From Clostridium sp031626875 (GTDB lineage Bacteria > Bacillota > Clostridia > Clostridiales > Clostridiaceae): a DNA stretch of 64,000 nt. Every line of letters begins with the position of its first letter. The first letter of the stretch is position 1. A program made the translations under genes and the position numbers. Below the pieces are notes generated by a model. It saw only the letters and a program-made list of their open reading frames with translations, was not told the origin of the DNA and made no database searches. Positions 43,621 through 52,005 of the stretch are shown piece by piece. The DNA is taken from the NCBI RefSeq assembly GCF_031626875.1, contig NZ_JANDMF010000003.1, positions 62,001 to 126,000 of the forward strand, given 5' to 3'.

Positions 43621-44652
43621 TTATTCTGTTACTAAAAGTACCATAGTTTGATTTAAATGAGCTTTATAATATTGTTCTCCATAACAAATAAATCCTGTAG
43701 TATTTTTGCAGAAATTTAATAATTCATTATCTATACTTTTCCATAATGATTCATCTTGAAACTTTAAGCTTCTTAATATGCAATTCAAAGCTAAAGTAAA
43801 ATTAGGCTTAAATTTTACTTCATTAAGAGTATGTTTAATCATACTTAAGGTATCTGTAGGTTCCAGAACTTCAACAAAAGTATTGGTTAATATTTGGCAA
43901 TAAAAGGTTATTGATTTATCACTATTTACTTTCATAGGAGATGATATGTATATATTATCTTTAGATACCTTCCCTAATGGATTATTCATAAAATATTTAG
44001 GTAACTCACTTTCTGCTATTCCAAGCGCTCTTGCATATTCTGTGCTTGCAGGGTTATTATTAAATGATTTAACAATCCTATTTACAGAATCAGCTTCTGT
44101 TACTAATAGTTTAGTTCCAGTTGGCTTATAAATATTTTCTTTAATTATTTGAGTTCTCTTCTTACTATTGAAAAATAAAGCTATACTGTGTACTTTTCTA
44201 TTTCCATGATAGATAAAAGTTTCTTTAAACTCGGTATAGTCTCCAGCACTCCCCCCAATTATCTTAAAGTTATCTCTTGCAAAAAAGAATGTTGTCATAA
44301 TACTTTCTTCTGCCCCTGACAATCCATCACAAAGTAATAGTGCAAAAGCATTTTCATTATTCTTTACTTTTTCATAAGCTCTTTTTAGAGATTCTAAACT
44401 TTTTATTGGTGGATAACTAATTTCAACTATTTCAACTTCCTTTAAATCAAATTGAAAGCCTGTACATACATGTTTTTCAAATCCTTCACTTGTATATTCT
44501 CCTGAGGTAGAACACAATACTACATTACCTGTAACGGCTGATGATATTTGTTTAACTTTTTCGGGATCACAAAATACAACATGTCCATATGAGCTGTTTT
44601 TATTAAGGTAACTTATTGTTTCTTCTACATTTGAAAATTTAAATGTCTCCAT
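43621..44652 (-). CDS. FIST domain signal-sensing protein
   Basis: 343 aa soluble protein with FIST N (residues about 20-185; GNVVLCSTSGEYTSEGFEKH, ALLLCDGLSGAEESIMTTFF, IIGGSAGDYTEFKETFIYHG) followed by FIST C (about 190-330, ending LNCILRSLKFQ and GFICYGEQYYKAHLNQTMVL). FIST domains are predicted to bind small ligands such as amino acids and are found in or beside chemotaxis and c-di-GMP proteins. Here it precedes an MCP lacking its own sensor, which suggests a split receptor. Ribosome binding site AAAGG/GAG region precedes ATG. Confidence 0.88.
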   Translation of the reverse strand: METFKFSNVEETISYLNKNSSYGHVVFCDPEKVKQISSAVTGNVVLCSTSGEYTSEGFEKHVCTGFQFDLKEVEIVEISYPPIKSLESLKRAYEKVKNNENAFALLLCDGLSGAEESIMTTFFFARDNFKIIGGSAGDYTEFKETFIYHGNRKVHSIALFFNSKKRTQIIKENIYKPTGTKLLVTEADSVNRIVKSFNNNPASTEYARALGIAESELPKYFMNNPLGKVSKDNIYISSPMKVNSDKSITFYCQILTNTFVEVLEPTDTLSMIKHTLNEVKFKPNFTLALNCILRSLKFQDESLWKSIDNELLNFCKNTTGFICYGEQYYKAHLNQTMVLLVTE

Positions 44653-44870
44653 TTCATCTCAACCTTTCGTCATTTTTCATCTTGTTATATTATTATTGTT
44701 TTTATTATCGTATAAATATTTTTCAACCTTAGAGATAATTTTATGTTTTTTAAACATATTAATAAAAAAAACTAAATAAAATTATTAAAATATAAATTTT
44801 ACAAAGATATTCGTTTACATTTATAAATGGTACTTGTTTAATATATATATATATGTTAATATTACTATGC

Positions 44871-44940
44871 AGTTGGTACAATAGTGCTAATTGGGGAGCT
44901 TGGGTTGTCTTTCGCCGGATACCAAGCTCCCTTTGTTTTT
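44871..44940 (+). ncRNA. Candidate small RNA: two hairpins, the second a terminator
   Basis: Hairpin 1 pairs AGTTGGTAC with GTGCTAATT (9 bp including G-U pairs, loop AATA). Hairpin 2 is a perfect 10 bp stem GGGAGCTTGG / CCAAGCTCCC with an 18-nt loop containing TCTTTCGCCGGATA, followed by CTTTGTTTTT on the plus strand. Neither neighbour is on the plus strand, so the terminator has no gene to serve. A weak -35/-10 candidate (TTTACA 44814-44819 with TTAATA near 44839) lies upstream. It could also be a transcript-end stem for ridA, though it lacks a U tract in that direction. Confidence 0.45.
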
Positions 44941-44946
44941 ATATGT

Positions 44947-45327
44947 TTACAGATTTTTAGCACATATTGCTTCAACTTCACATAAAACTCCTTTAGGAAG
45001 TTCTTTAACAGCTACACAAGAACGTGCTGGATTACTTACAAAGAATTTAGCATAAACTTCATTAAATTTAGCAAAATCACTCATATTTGCAATAAAGCAA
45101 GTTGTTTTTATAACATTTTTAAAATCCACCTCATTAGCCTCTAATATAGCTGAAATATTTTTCATAACTTGTAGAGCTTGCTCTTCAATATTTGTTCCTA
45201 CCACTTCTCCAGTTGATGGATCTAAAGGGATTTGTCCTGATGTAAATAATAAATTTCCAAAGCTTATAGCTTGAGAATAAGGTCCTATAGCTGCAGGAGC
45301 CTTATCTGTATTTGTTACTTTTAACAT
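44947..45327 (-). CDS. ridA: RidA family 2-iminobutanoate/2-iminopropanoate deaminase
   Basis: 126 aa YjgF/YER057c/UK114 protein. Family motifs are APAAIGPYSQAISFGNLLFT, SGQIPLDPSTGEVVG, the active-site Arg in NPARSCVAVKELP, and the C-terminal VEAICAK. RidA hydrolyses reactive enamine/imine intermediates such as 2-aminoacrylate released by PLP enzymes. In this cluster the likely source is diaminopropionate ammonia-lyase encoded at the other end. ATG after GGAGG. It follows the purine permease gene by 39 bp and is the last gene of the cluster. Confidence 0.93.
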   Translation of the reverse strand: MLKVTNTDKAPAAIGPYSQAISFGNLLFTSGQIPLDPSTGEVVGTNIEEQALQVMKNISAILEANEVDFKNVIKTTCFIANMSDFAKFNEVYAKFFVSNPARSCVAVKELPKGVLCEVEAICAKNL

Positions 45328-45366
45328 TTTTATTCCTCCAAATCTGAGTTATTATATTTAAACTAA

Positions 45367-46731
45367 TTATAAACTAGAATTCTTATCTAATCCATATTCT
45401 ACATAATTTATTTCATCTTTCTTTTGTTTTCCTTTATCATTTAAGAAAGCATTGAGTATTACTGCAACTACAGAAGAAGTTACTATTCCACTACTAAAAA
45501 TAGACCTAATCATGCTTGGTACATTGTTTAATAAATCTGGAACTGATGTTATCCCTAATCCTAATCCAATTGAACATGCAACCACAAGCATATTTGAGCT
45601 CTTATTGAAATCTACAGAAGATAACATTTGAATACCTGCAACTGCAACCATGGCAAACATTATTGTAGTGGCTCCTCCTATAACTGGTTGAGGAATTATT
45701 GTAGCTAGTGCTGCAAATTTAGGAATCAATCCAAGGGCAATAAGAATTATACTAGAAGCTACTACAACAAAACGACTTTTTACCTTACTTAATGCTAAAA
45801 GTCCTAGATTTTGATTGAAAGTTGTATATGGAAAAGAATTAAATATTCCTCCCAAAATTGTGGCTATCCCTTCTGCTCTTAATCCTTTTACTATGTCTTT
45901 TTCTTTGATATCCACTTCACAAACCCTAGCTATACCTAAAAATGTACCTGTTGATTCAATCATTACTGTTAACATAACAAAGGTCATCATCACTATAGAT
46001 CCTATATCAAATTTAGGTATTCCAAAATTAAAAGGATGTATTGGACTTATCCATTTGGCAGTATCTATAGTTGAAAAGTCTACCTTTCCCATAAATGATG
46101 CTAATATAGTTCCTAGAACTATACCATTTAATACAGATATAGCTTGAAAGAAGCCCTTTAAAAATTTATTTGATATGAGTATAACTATCATTACAAATCC
46201 AGCTAAGACTAAATTTTTTACACTTCCAAAATCTTCTGACCCTGAACCACCACCTATACTTGTAACACCTACATTTATTAAAGAAAGTCCTATCATAGTT
46301 ATAACAGTTCCTGTAACAACAGTTGGGAAAAACCTTAAGAGTTTTCCATAAAAAGGTGCAATTACTATAACTATAATAGCTGCTACTATAATTGAACCAT
46401 AAGCTGTTTCTATACCAAGACTTTTTCCTATAAGAGTCAGTGGCCCTACTGCTGCAAATGTACATCCTAAAATGGCAGGTAACTTTATACCAACATAAGG
46501 CCCAATCCCAATTGCTTGTAAAAGTGTAGCTAAACCACATGTAAATAAATCAGCTGCTACTAAAAGTGCTAGTTGCTCTTTTGTTAGTCCTACAGCTCCT
46601 CCAATAATTAATGGCACTGAAACTGCTCCTGCATACATTGCAAGTACATGTTGTAACCCTAAAACTGCAAGTTTGCCTACTGGAAGCATTTCATTTACTT
46701 TATCTTTTTTAACTAATTCATTTTCTAACAT
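45367..46731 (-). CDS. NCS2 family purine (xanthine/uracil-type) permease
   Basis: 454 aa membrane transporter with about 14 hydrophobic segments. NCS2 features visible are LAVLGLQHVLAMYAGAVSVP near the N-terminus, PAILGCTFAAVGPL, GTVITMIGLSLINVG and the conserved TTFNQNLGLLALSKVKSR motif. Location within xanthine dehydrogenase and guanine deaminase genes suggests xanthine or urate uptake by proton symport. ATG after GGGGG. A weak hairpin lies between it and the XdhC-family gene upstream. No purine riboswitch is visible in the 80 bp before it. Confidence 0.9.
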   Translation of the reverse strand: MLENELVKKDKVNEMLPVGKLAVLGLQHVLAMYAGAVSVPLIIGGAVGLTKEQLALLVAADLFTCGLATLLQAIGIGPYVGIKLPAILGCTFAAVGPLTLIGKSLGIETAYGSIIVAAIIVIVIAPFYGKLLRFFPTVVTGTVITMIGLSLINVGVTSIGGGSGSEDFGSVKNLVLAGFVMIVILISNKFLKGFFQAISVLNGIVLGTILASFMGKVDFSTIDTAKWISPIHPFNFGIPKFDIGSIVMMTFVMLTVMIESTGTFLGIARVCEVDIKEKDIVKGLRAEGIATILGGIFNSFPYTTFNQNLGLLALSKVKSRFVVVASSIILIALGLIPKFAALATIIPQPVIGGATTIMFAMVAVAGIQMLSSVDFNKSSNMLVVACSIGLGLGITSVPDLLNNVPSMIRSIFSSGIVTSSVVAVILNAFLNDKGKQKKDEINYVEYGLDKNSSL

Positions 46732-46778
46732 AATAAGCCCCCTACTTGTATAATTATTTATTTTTAGATTCTATATTG

Positions 46779-46804
46779 AAAAAACACTTTCCCCAACTGA
46801 GTGT
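46779..46804 (-). terminator. Weak hairpin between xdhC-type gene and permease gene
   Basis: ACACT / AGTGT 5 bp stem (plus one G-U) with an 11-nt loop and an A run on the plus strand giving minus-strand U's. It could be a partial terminator that lowers read-through into the permease gene. Confidence 0.35.
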
Positions 46805-46811
46805 CTTTAAT

Positions 46812-47834
46812 TTATTCTATAAATTCAAATAATACTTTTAAACTTCCACCACATACCATTCCAAGGTTTGAAGCCTCTGAATTTGAAAGATCATAAACTT
46901 CTACAGAAGATTTTCTATTTTTTATTAATTCTAATGCTTTCTCATATACTGCATTTTCTATACTTCCACCACCTACAGTGCCTACAAACTCTGTATTCTC
47001 ATATATAAGCATTTTTGTTCCAACACCTCTTGGACAAGAACCATGTTTATCTATTATAGTTGCAAGTATCATTGGCTCTTTTCTATTACAAATTGAATTT
47101 AAAATATTTTCTTCTATAATGCTTGCTTCTTTTTGATTTTTTTCTAATATTATTTCCCCTATTATGCTTACTGCAATTTCTTCTGGAGTTTGTGCACCAA
47201 TGTTTAATCCAATTGGACTATGAAGTTTACTTATCTCTTCTTTACTAAAACCATTTTCAAGTAAGTTATTTATAATATATGAAATCTTTCCCTTACTTCC
47301 TATCATCCCTACATAGAAGAAATTATTCTTTAGAATGGTTTCTAAACATTTTCTATCATCTTTATGACCTCTAGTGATAATAACAAAATATGTGCTTCTA
47401 TTTGGTTTTATCTCATCAATTGCTTTAGAAAAATCTTTACATATAACCCTATCTGCCATAGGAAACCTTGAAATATTGGCAAATTCTTCTCTGTCATCTA
47501 TTATGGTTGTTTTAAATTCAACCATCCTTCCTAATTGACATAAAGGTAGTGCTATATGCCCGCCTCCACATATAACTAAATCAGGCTTTGATGAAACAAA
47601 TTCTATAAACACTTCAAGATTATCATTAACTTTTAACAGGGTAGACCCATTAGAAAAATTTATTTTTTTTAATATATCTCTCCAGAATACATCAAGAATT
47701 TCATCTTCACTTTTTAAACACTTTTCTCCAATTAGACTTGTTCCTTTATAACTTCCTTTAACTATTGTGATTACATTTAATTGTCCTTTTTCTTTTAACT
47801 TGTTGAATAGATTATTATAAAACTTTTTTTTCAT
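46812..47834 (-). CDS. XdhC/CoxI family molybdenum hydroxylase maturation protein
   Basis: 340 aa protein. Residues about 85-225 are the XdhC Rossmann domain (VICGGGHIALPLCQLGRMVE, TTIIDDREEFANISRFPMAD, GMIGSKGKISYI, LNIGAQTPEEIAVSIIGEII). The CoxI-type domain comes after it (residues about 255-340: ILATIIDKHGSCPRGVGTKM, GTVGGGSIENAVYEKALELI). This order is the reverse of the classical XdhC, where CoxI is N-terminal; the form with the domain at the C-terminus is what I recall for clostridial proteins. XdhC binds and sulfurates or otherwise matures Mo cofactor for xanthine dehydrogenase; in selenium-dependent systems related proteins may help insert Se. It starts 4 bp after the xdhD stop. Confidence 0.85.
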   Translation of the reverse strand: MKKKFYNNLFNKLKEKGQLNVITIVKGSYKGTSLIGEKCLKSEDEILDVFWRDILKKINFSNGSTLLKVNDNLEVFIEFVSSKPDLVICGGGHIALPLCQLGRMVEFKTTIIDDREEFANISRFPMADRVICKDFSKAIDEIKPNRSTYFVIITRGHKDDRKCLETILKNNFFYVGMIGSKGKISYIINNLLENGFSKEEISKLHSPIGLNIGAQTPEEIAVSIIGEIILEKNQKEASIIEENILNSICNRKEPMILATIIDKHGSCPRGVGTKMLIYENTEFVGTVGGGSIENAVYEKALELIKNRKSSVEVYDLSNSEASNLGMVCGGSLKVLFEFIE

Positions 47835-47838
47835 AGCA

Positions 47839-50586
47839 TCACCTTCTTTTAAGCTCTTGAATGGCTTTTAATACCTTTTCTTTTTTCATTGGGAGCTGTT
47901 GCATTCTTACTCCAACTGCATCAAAAATTGCATTTGATATAGCTGGTGCTATTGGATTTAGTCCAACTTCTCCCATTCCCTTTGCTCCAAAAGGACCTTC
48001 TGGCTCACCTACCTCTACAACAAAGGCTTCTATTTCTGGTGTGGATTTAATTTTAGGTATTCCAATTCTATTTAAATTATCAGTAAGTATTTTGCTATCT
48101 GTTTCTAAGAATTCTTCTGAAAGAGCAAGTCCCATTCCCATCAATACTGCTCCTTCTATTTGTCCTTTTACATTTTGTGGGTTTATGGCTTTTCCTACAT
48201 CTTGAGCTGCAAATACCTTTAATACCTTTGTTTCACCTGTTAAAGTATCAACTTCTACGATAACTCCTGCACTTGCAAAACAATATGCATAATGAATTTT
48301 TAATTCTTCTTCCTTCATACTAGGCTTTAAATCTGCACAGGTTCTATGAGCAAAGGTTTTAGGTGGAATATAATCCCTTTCTTCTCTTAAGTAATCATTA
48401 TTTTCTTTACTTAATAAATAAACTTTTTTAAGAGTATCTTGTGTAATTTTTTCTTCATTATTTGATAATAAACCCAAATACGCTTTAAGCTTTGGCCTCA
48501 CAGCTTCTGCTGCAACTCTTACAGCATTTCCTGTTACATAAGTTTGTCTTGAAGCTGTAGTCATACCTCCATCTGGACAAGTTTTTGTATCACATGCTAT
48601 TACTTCAAAAAGTTCATAAGGTATATCTAGGACTGTTGCTGCAATTTGAGCACAGATGGTATCGCAACCTTGTCCCATATCAGTTGCTCCCATTCTAACT
48701 TGAATCTTTCCATATTCCATAACTTCAACTATAGCTCCAGCTTTATCTAAAAGACCTGTACCAATACCGACATTTTTATAGGAACTAGCTATTCCTATTC
48801 CTATTTTTTTAGTATATGAAGATGGTTTAAATTTATCTTTTTCCTTATATAATGCATCTTTAACTACTTTTAATGTATTTAAATATCCAACACCTTCTCC
48901 TAAAAGTTGTCCTGTTCCAGTTCTCTTTCCTGAGGCATAACCATTAATTTTTCTAAGTTCTGCAGGATTCATATTTAATTTTCTAGCTATCTTATCCATT
49001 TGAATTTCACAGGCAAAACTTGCTTGAGTACTTCCAAAACCTCTAAAGGCCCCATTAGGATTGTTATGTGTACATACTCCATAGGAGTCAGCTTGAAAAT
49101 TATCTACTACATAAGGACCTGTTGCTGTTACTGCTGATCTAAATATAACTGGTTTTGTGGCTGATTCATATGCTCCTGCGTCCCCTATTACTTCTGATTT
49201 GACTGCTAATATCTTACCATCTTTAGTAGCACCATGTTTCATCCATATATGCATAGGATGTCTCTTGGTACTTGTTCTAATAGATTCTTCCCTTGATAAA
49301 ATTATTTTTACTGGTCTATTTGTTTTAACTGCTGCAATAGATGCATGAATCTGCACCGTTGGTTCTTCTTTTCCACCAAAGCCACCACCACAAGGGGTAT
49401 AAATAACTCTTACCTGTTCCATAGGCACCCCTAAACTAGCTGAAATGGCCTCTTGAAAACCTACTGAGCCTTGACTACCTGAGTAAACAGTCACTCCTCC
49501 ATCTTCACTAGGAATAGCTAAACAGCTTTCAGTTTCTAAATATCCATGTTCTATTGCTGGAGTATAATAATAATCCTCTACTATAACATCAGCCTTTTTA
49601 AAGGCTTCTTCTATATCTCCTTTTCTTACATGAACCTCATGAACTATATTATTTTTCTTACATTCATGGATCACAAGAGAATTATCCTTAAAAGCCTCTA
49701 TTGGAGATAATATGGCTGGCAAAACCTCATATTCAACTTCTATTAAATCCCTAGCTTTTTCTGCTTCTTCCTCAGAATCTGCAAATACAGCTGCTACAAC
49801 TGCACCTAAATATTTAACTTCATCTTCACTAATTACAGGTTGTTCTGGAACAAATAATCCAAAGGAATTTCTTCCTGGGATATCTTTACCTGTTAAAACC
49901 AGCTTAACTCCACTTGATTTTTCTGCTTTTGAAATATCTATTTTTTTAATCTTTGCATGAGCATGTTTAGAAAATAATAATTTACCATGTAACATATTCT
50001 CTACTGTATAATCTGCTGCAAAAATGGGTTCTCCTTTTACCTTTTTTACACCATCTATCTTAGGCACTGGTACACCTATATAATTACTGCCTTTTATGAT
50101 GTATCCATTATCTTCATAATGTTTTTTATACCTTACTGCTCTTTGTACAGCTCTTACTATGCTTGTATATCCAGTACATCTACACATATTGTCTTTTAAT
50201 GCTTCTTTAATTTCTTCTTGTGTTGGATTTTCAACCTTATCTAACAATGCTTTTGTTGACATTATCATTCCTGGTGTACAAAAGCCACATTGCACTGCTC
50301 CTTCATCTATATAGGCTTTTTGTATATAATGAAGATTGTCTCCATAAGATAATCCTTCAATAGTTTCTATATTTGATTTGTCTAATCTACTCATTTTAAC
50401 AAGGCATGAACGCTTAGCTTCACCATTAATTATTACCATGCAAGCTCCACAATGACCTTTTCCACAACCATTTTTTGTTCCCATAAGACTTAATTCATCT
50501 CTCAAGTATTTTAAAAGCGAATAGTCTTTATCAATCTCTTTACCTAGGTTTACACCATTTACTGTTAGTCTTATTAATTTTGACAC
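47839..50586 (-). CDS. xdhD: Xanthine dehydrogenase, fused Fe-S and Mo subunit (xdhD type)
   Basis: 915 aa protein combining a two-cluster [2Fe-2S] domain (residues 1-165: NGCGKGHCGACMVI, VQCGFCTPGMIM, MCRCTGYTSIV) with a molybdopterin hydroxylase domain (from about 175: GGGFGGKEEPTVQIHASIAA, NGAFRGFGSTQASFACEI, and the catalytic Glu in GAKGMGEVGLNP). The fusion matches E. coli XdhD and the family described as selenium-dependent xanthine dehydrogenase, which oxidises xanthine or related purines and can carry a labile Se on Mo. The start is GTG (50586), 8 nt after GGAGGG. An in-frame upstream extension lacks a ribosome binding site. Electrons would go to the FAD subunit encoded upstream. Confidence 0.9.
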   Translation of the reverse strand: MSKLIRLTVNGVNLGKEIDKDYSLLKYLRDELSLMGTKNGCGKGHCGACMVIINGEAKRSCLVKMSRLDKSNIETIEGLSYGDNLHYIQKAYIDEGAVQCGFCTPGMIMSTKALLDKVENPTQEEIKEALKDNMCRCTGYTSIVRAVQRAVRYKKHYEDNGYIIKGSNYIGVPVPKIDGVKKVKGEPIFAADYTVENMLHGKLLFSKHAHAKIKKIDISKAEKSSGVKLVLTGKDIPGRNSFGLFVPEQPVISEDEVKYLGAVVAAVFADSEEEAEKARDLIEVEYEVLPAILSPIEAFKDNSLVIHECKKNNIVHEVHVRKGDIEEAFKKADVIVEDYYYTPAIEHGYLETESCLAIPSEDGGVTVYSGSQGSVGFQEAISASLGVPMEQVRVIYTPCGGGFGGKEEPTVQIHASIAAVKTNRPVKIILSREESIRTSTKRHPMHIWMKHGATKDGKILAVKSEVIGDAGAYESATKPVIFRSAVTATGPYVVDNFQADSYGVCTHNNPNGAFRGFGSTQASFACEIQMDKIARKLNMNPAELRKINGYASGKRTGTGQLLGEGVGYLNTLKVVKDALYKEKDKFKPSSYTKKIGIGIASSYKNVGIGTGLLDKAGAIVEVMEYGKIQVRMGATDMGQGCDTICAQIAATVLDIPYELFEVIACDTKTCPDGGMTTASRQTYVTGNAVRVAAEAVRPKLKAYLGLLSNNEEKITQDTLKKVYLLSKENNDYLREERDYIPPKTFAHRTCADLKPSMKEEELKIHYAYCFASAGVIVEVDTLTGETKVLKVFAAQDVGKAINPQNVKGQIEGAVLMGMGLALSEEFLETDSKILTDNLNRIGIPKIKSTPEIEAFVVEVGEPEGPFGAKGMGEVGLNPIAPAISNAIFDAVGVRMQQLPMKKEKVLKAIQELKRR

Positions 50587-50680
50587 TCTTATATCCCTCC
50601 AATATAGCTTTATGGGCATGAAAATAAATAACATGTCCAAATAGTCTGGCAGATTGACTTGTTATTTTTTTGATTGTCCC

Positions 50681-51535
50681 TTAATGAATAGCTGGTAATT
50701 TTGAGATTAAAAAATATTCTATAAGTTTTAAAGCTACTGTTTTTCTATAGATTGCTGTTGATCTTTGATCATTAATAGGCGTTATCTTTTCTGAATAAGC
50801 TTTTTTTATAATTTCAATTTTATTTTTTATATCTTTTAAATCTGTTCCTATTATAATATTTTCTATTTCTTTTCTTCTAACAACTGTTGTACCTACTGCA
50901 CCTAAGGCTATTCTAATATCATTAATCTTTTCATTTTCAATATCTGCAAGAGCAACAACGGATAATTTTGAGATAGCTGAGGCTTTCCTAGCTCCTACTT
51001 TTTCATAGTAAGTAATGTTTATTTTTGATTTTGGTATGATTATACTTTCTAAAATTTCATCTTTTTTAAGAGTAATTTTTCTTGGACCAAGTATAAAATC
51101 TTCTATATTAATTTCTCTTGATATACTTATGTTAGTTAGCTTCAGCTTTGCATCTAATGCATATAAAATAGGTAGTGTATCTCCAGCTGGTGATGCATTA
51201 CAGATGTTTCCGCCTATAGTTCCCTTATTTCTTATAGCTGGCGATGCTATTTCTTTAATAGCTTCTTTCAAAACATTAGGAATTTCTTTTTCTTTTAAAA
51301 GCTTTGAATAAGTACAAGCTGCTCCTATTTCTATCATTGAGTCACAAATTTTGATTTCTTTTAACTCTTTCAAATCACCTATATATAATAAATCCTTGTC
51401 AAACTTAGGAAGAAGTGATGTTATATTCTTATTTCTAACCATAAGATCAGTTCCACCAGCATGAATAATTATATCTTTCTCCTCTAATATTTTTAATGCT
51501 TCTAAAAGTGTATTGGGATAATAGCCTTCTACCAT
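50681..51535 (-). CDS. Xanthine dehydrogenase FAD-binding subunit
   Basis: 284 aa FAD-binding PCMH-type subunit, similar to E. coli YgfM/XdhB. Motifs are HAGGTDLMVRNKN (FAD pyrophosphate binding), IGAACTYSKLL, ASPAIRNKGTIGGNICNASP and AGDTLPILYALDAKLKL, with a CO dehydrogenase flavoprotein C-terminal domain. It passes electrons from the Fe-S clusters to NAD or another acceptor. Its ATG overlaps the stop of the [2Fe-2S] subunit gene by 7 nt. Placed between the separate Fe-S/Mo subunits and the fused XdhD, it could serve both enzymes. Confidence 0.9.
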   Translation of the reverse strand: MVEGYYPNTLLEALKILEEKDIIIHAGGTDLMVRNKNITSLLPKFDKDLLYIGDLKELKEIKICDSMIEIGAACTYSKLLKEKEIPNVLKEAIKEIASPAIRNKGTIGGNICNASPAGDTLPILYALDAKLKLTNISISREINIEDFILGPRKITLKKDEILESIIIPKSKINITYYEKVGARKASAISKLSVVALADIENEKINDIRIALGAVGTTVVRRKEIENIIIGTDLKDIKNKIEIIKKAYSEKITPINDQRSTAIYRKTVALKLIEYFLISKLPAIH

Positions 51536-52005
51536 AAACCATCACCTCTTTCAGCTGCCATAAGGATTCCAACTATTATCATGTTATAACCTGTACATCT
51601 ACATAAATTCCCCGAAATACCTTCTCTCACATCATTTTCTTCTGGTTTTGGATTTTTAGACAGTAATGCATGAGCTGCCATTATCATACCTGGGGTACAA
51701 AATCCACATTGTACTGCTCCTGCTTTAGCAAAACATTTTTCTAGAATATCAAATTGTTTTGTTCCTTTTAATCCTTCAACTGTTATTATTTCTTTGCCTT
51801 GAACAGAACCAATTGTAACTAAACATGAATTAACTAATTCTTTATCTATAATCACTGCACAGGCACCACATTCTCCTTCCCCACAGCCTTCTTTGGGGCC
51901 TGTTATATCCATATCATCCCTTAGAAAATCTAGGAGCCTTTTGGTATGATGCTCTTTTGTTGTAATGATTTTATTATTAATATTTAATTTTATCTCTTTA
52001 TTCAT
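51529..52005 (-). CDS. Xanthine dehydrogenase [2Fe-2S] subunit
   Basis: 158 aa ferredoxin-like subunit with the two clusters typical of the xanthine oxidase family: GCGEGECGACAVII (plus Cys in LVNSCLV) and AVQCGFCTPGMIMA with LCRCTGYNMI. It links the Mo subunit encoded just upstream to the FAD subunit encoded just downstream, overlapping the genes on each side by 7-8 nt (translational coupling). ATG after GGAGG. Confidence 0.93.
   Translation of the reverse strand: MNKEIKLNINNKIITTKEHHTKRLLDFLRDDMDITGPKEGCGEGECGACAVIIDKELVNSCLVTIGSVQGKEIITVEGLKGTKQFDILEKCFAKAGAVQCGFCTPGMIMAAHALLSKNPKPEENDVREGISGNLCRCTGYNMIIVGILMAAERGDGLW

Noticed and set aside
44839..44854. TA dinucleotide run upstream of the two-hairpin element as a repeat of interest
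   Set aside because: Short and expected in an AT-rich intergenic region.
46166..46540. Cys/Trp/Tyr-rich open frame inside the purine permease gene
   Set aside because: It is a same-strand shifted frame of the permease; composition is an artefact of frame shift.
46732..46811. Purine riboswitch before the NCS2 permease
   Set aside because: The 80 bp gap has none of the conserved junction or loop sequences and is too short for aptamer plus expression platform.
47839..47841. TGA at the end of xdhD as a possible selenocysteine codon in a selenium-linked cluster
   Set aside because: The frame ends with the expected family C-terminus (ELKRR) and the next gene starts 4 bp later with its own ribosome binding site; no SECIS-like hairpin follows. 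Se in this family is a labile cofactor, not Sec.
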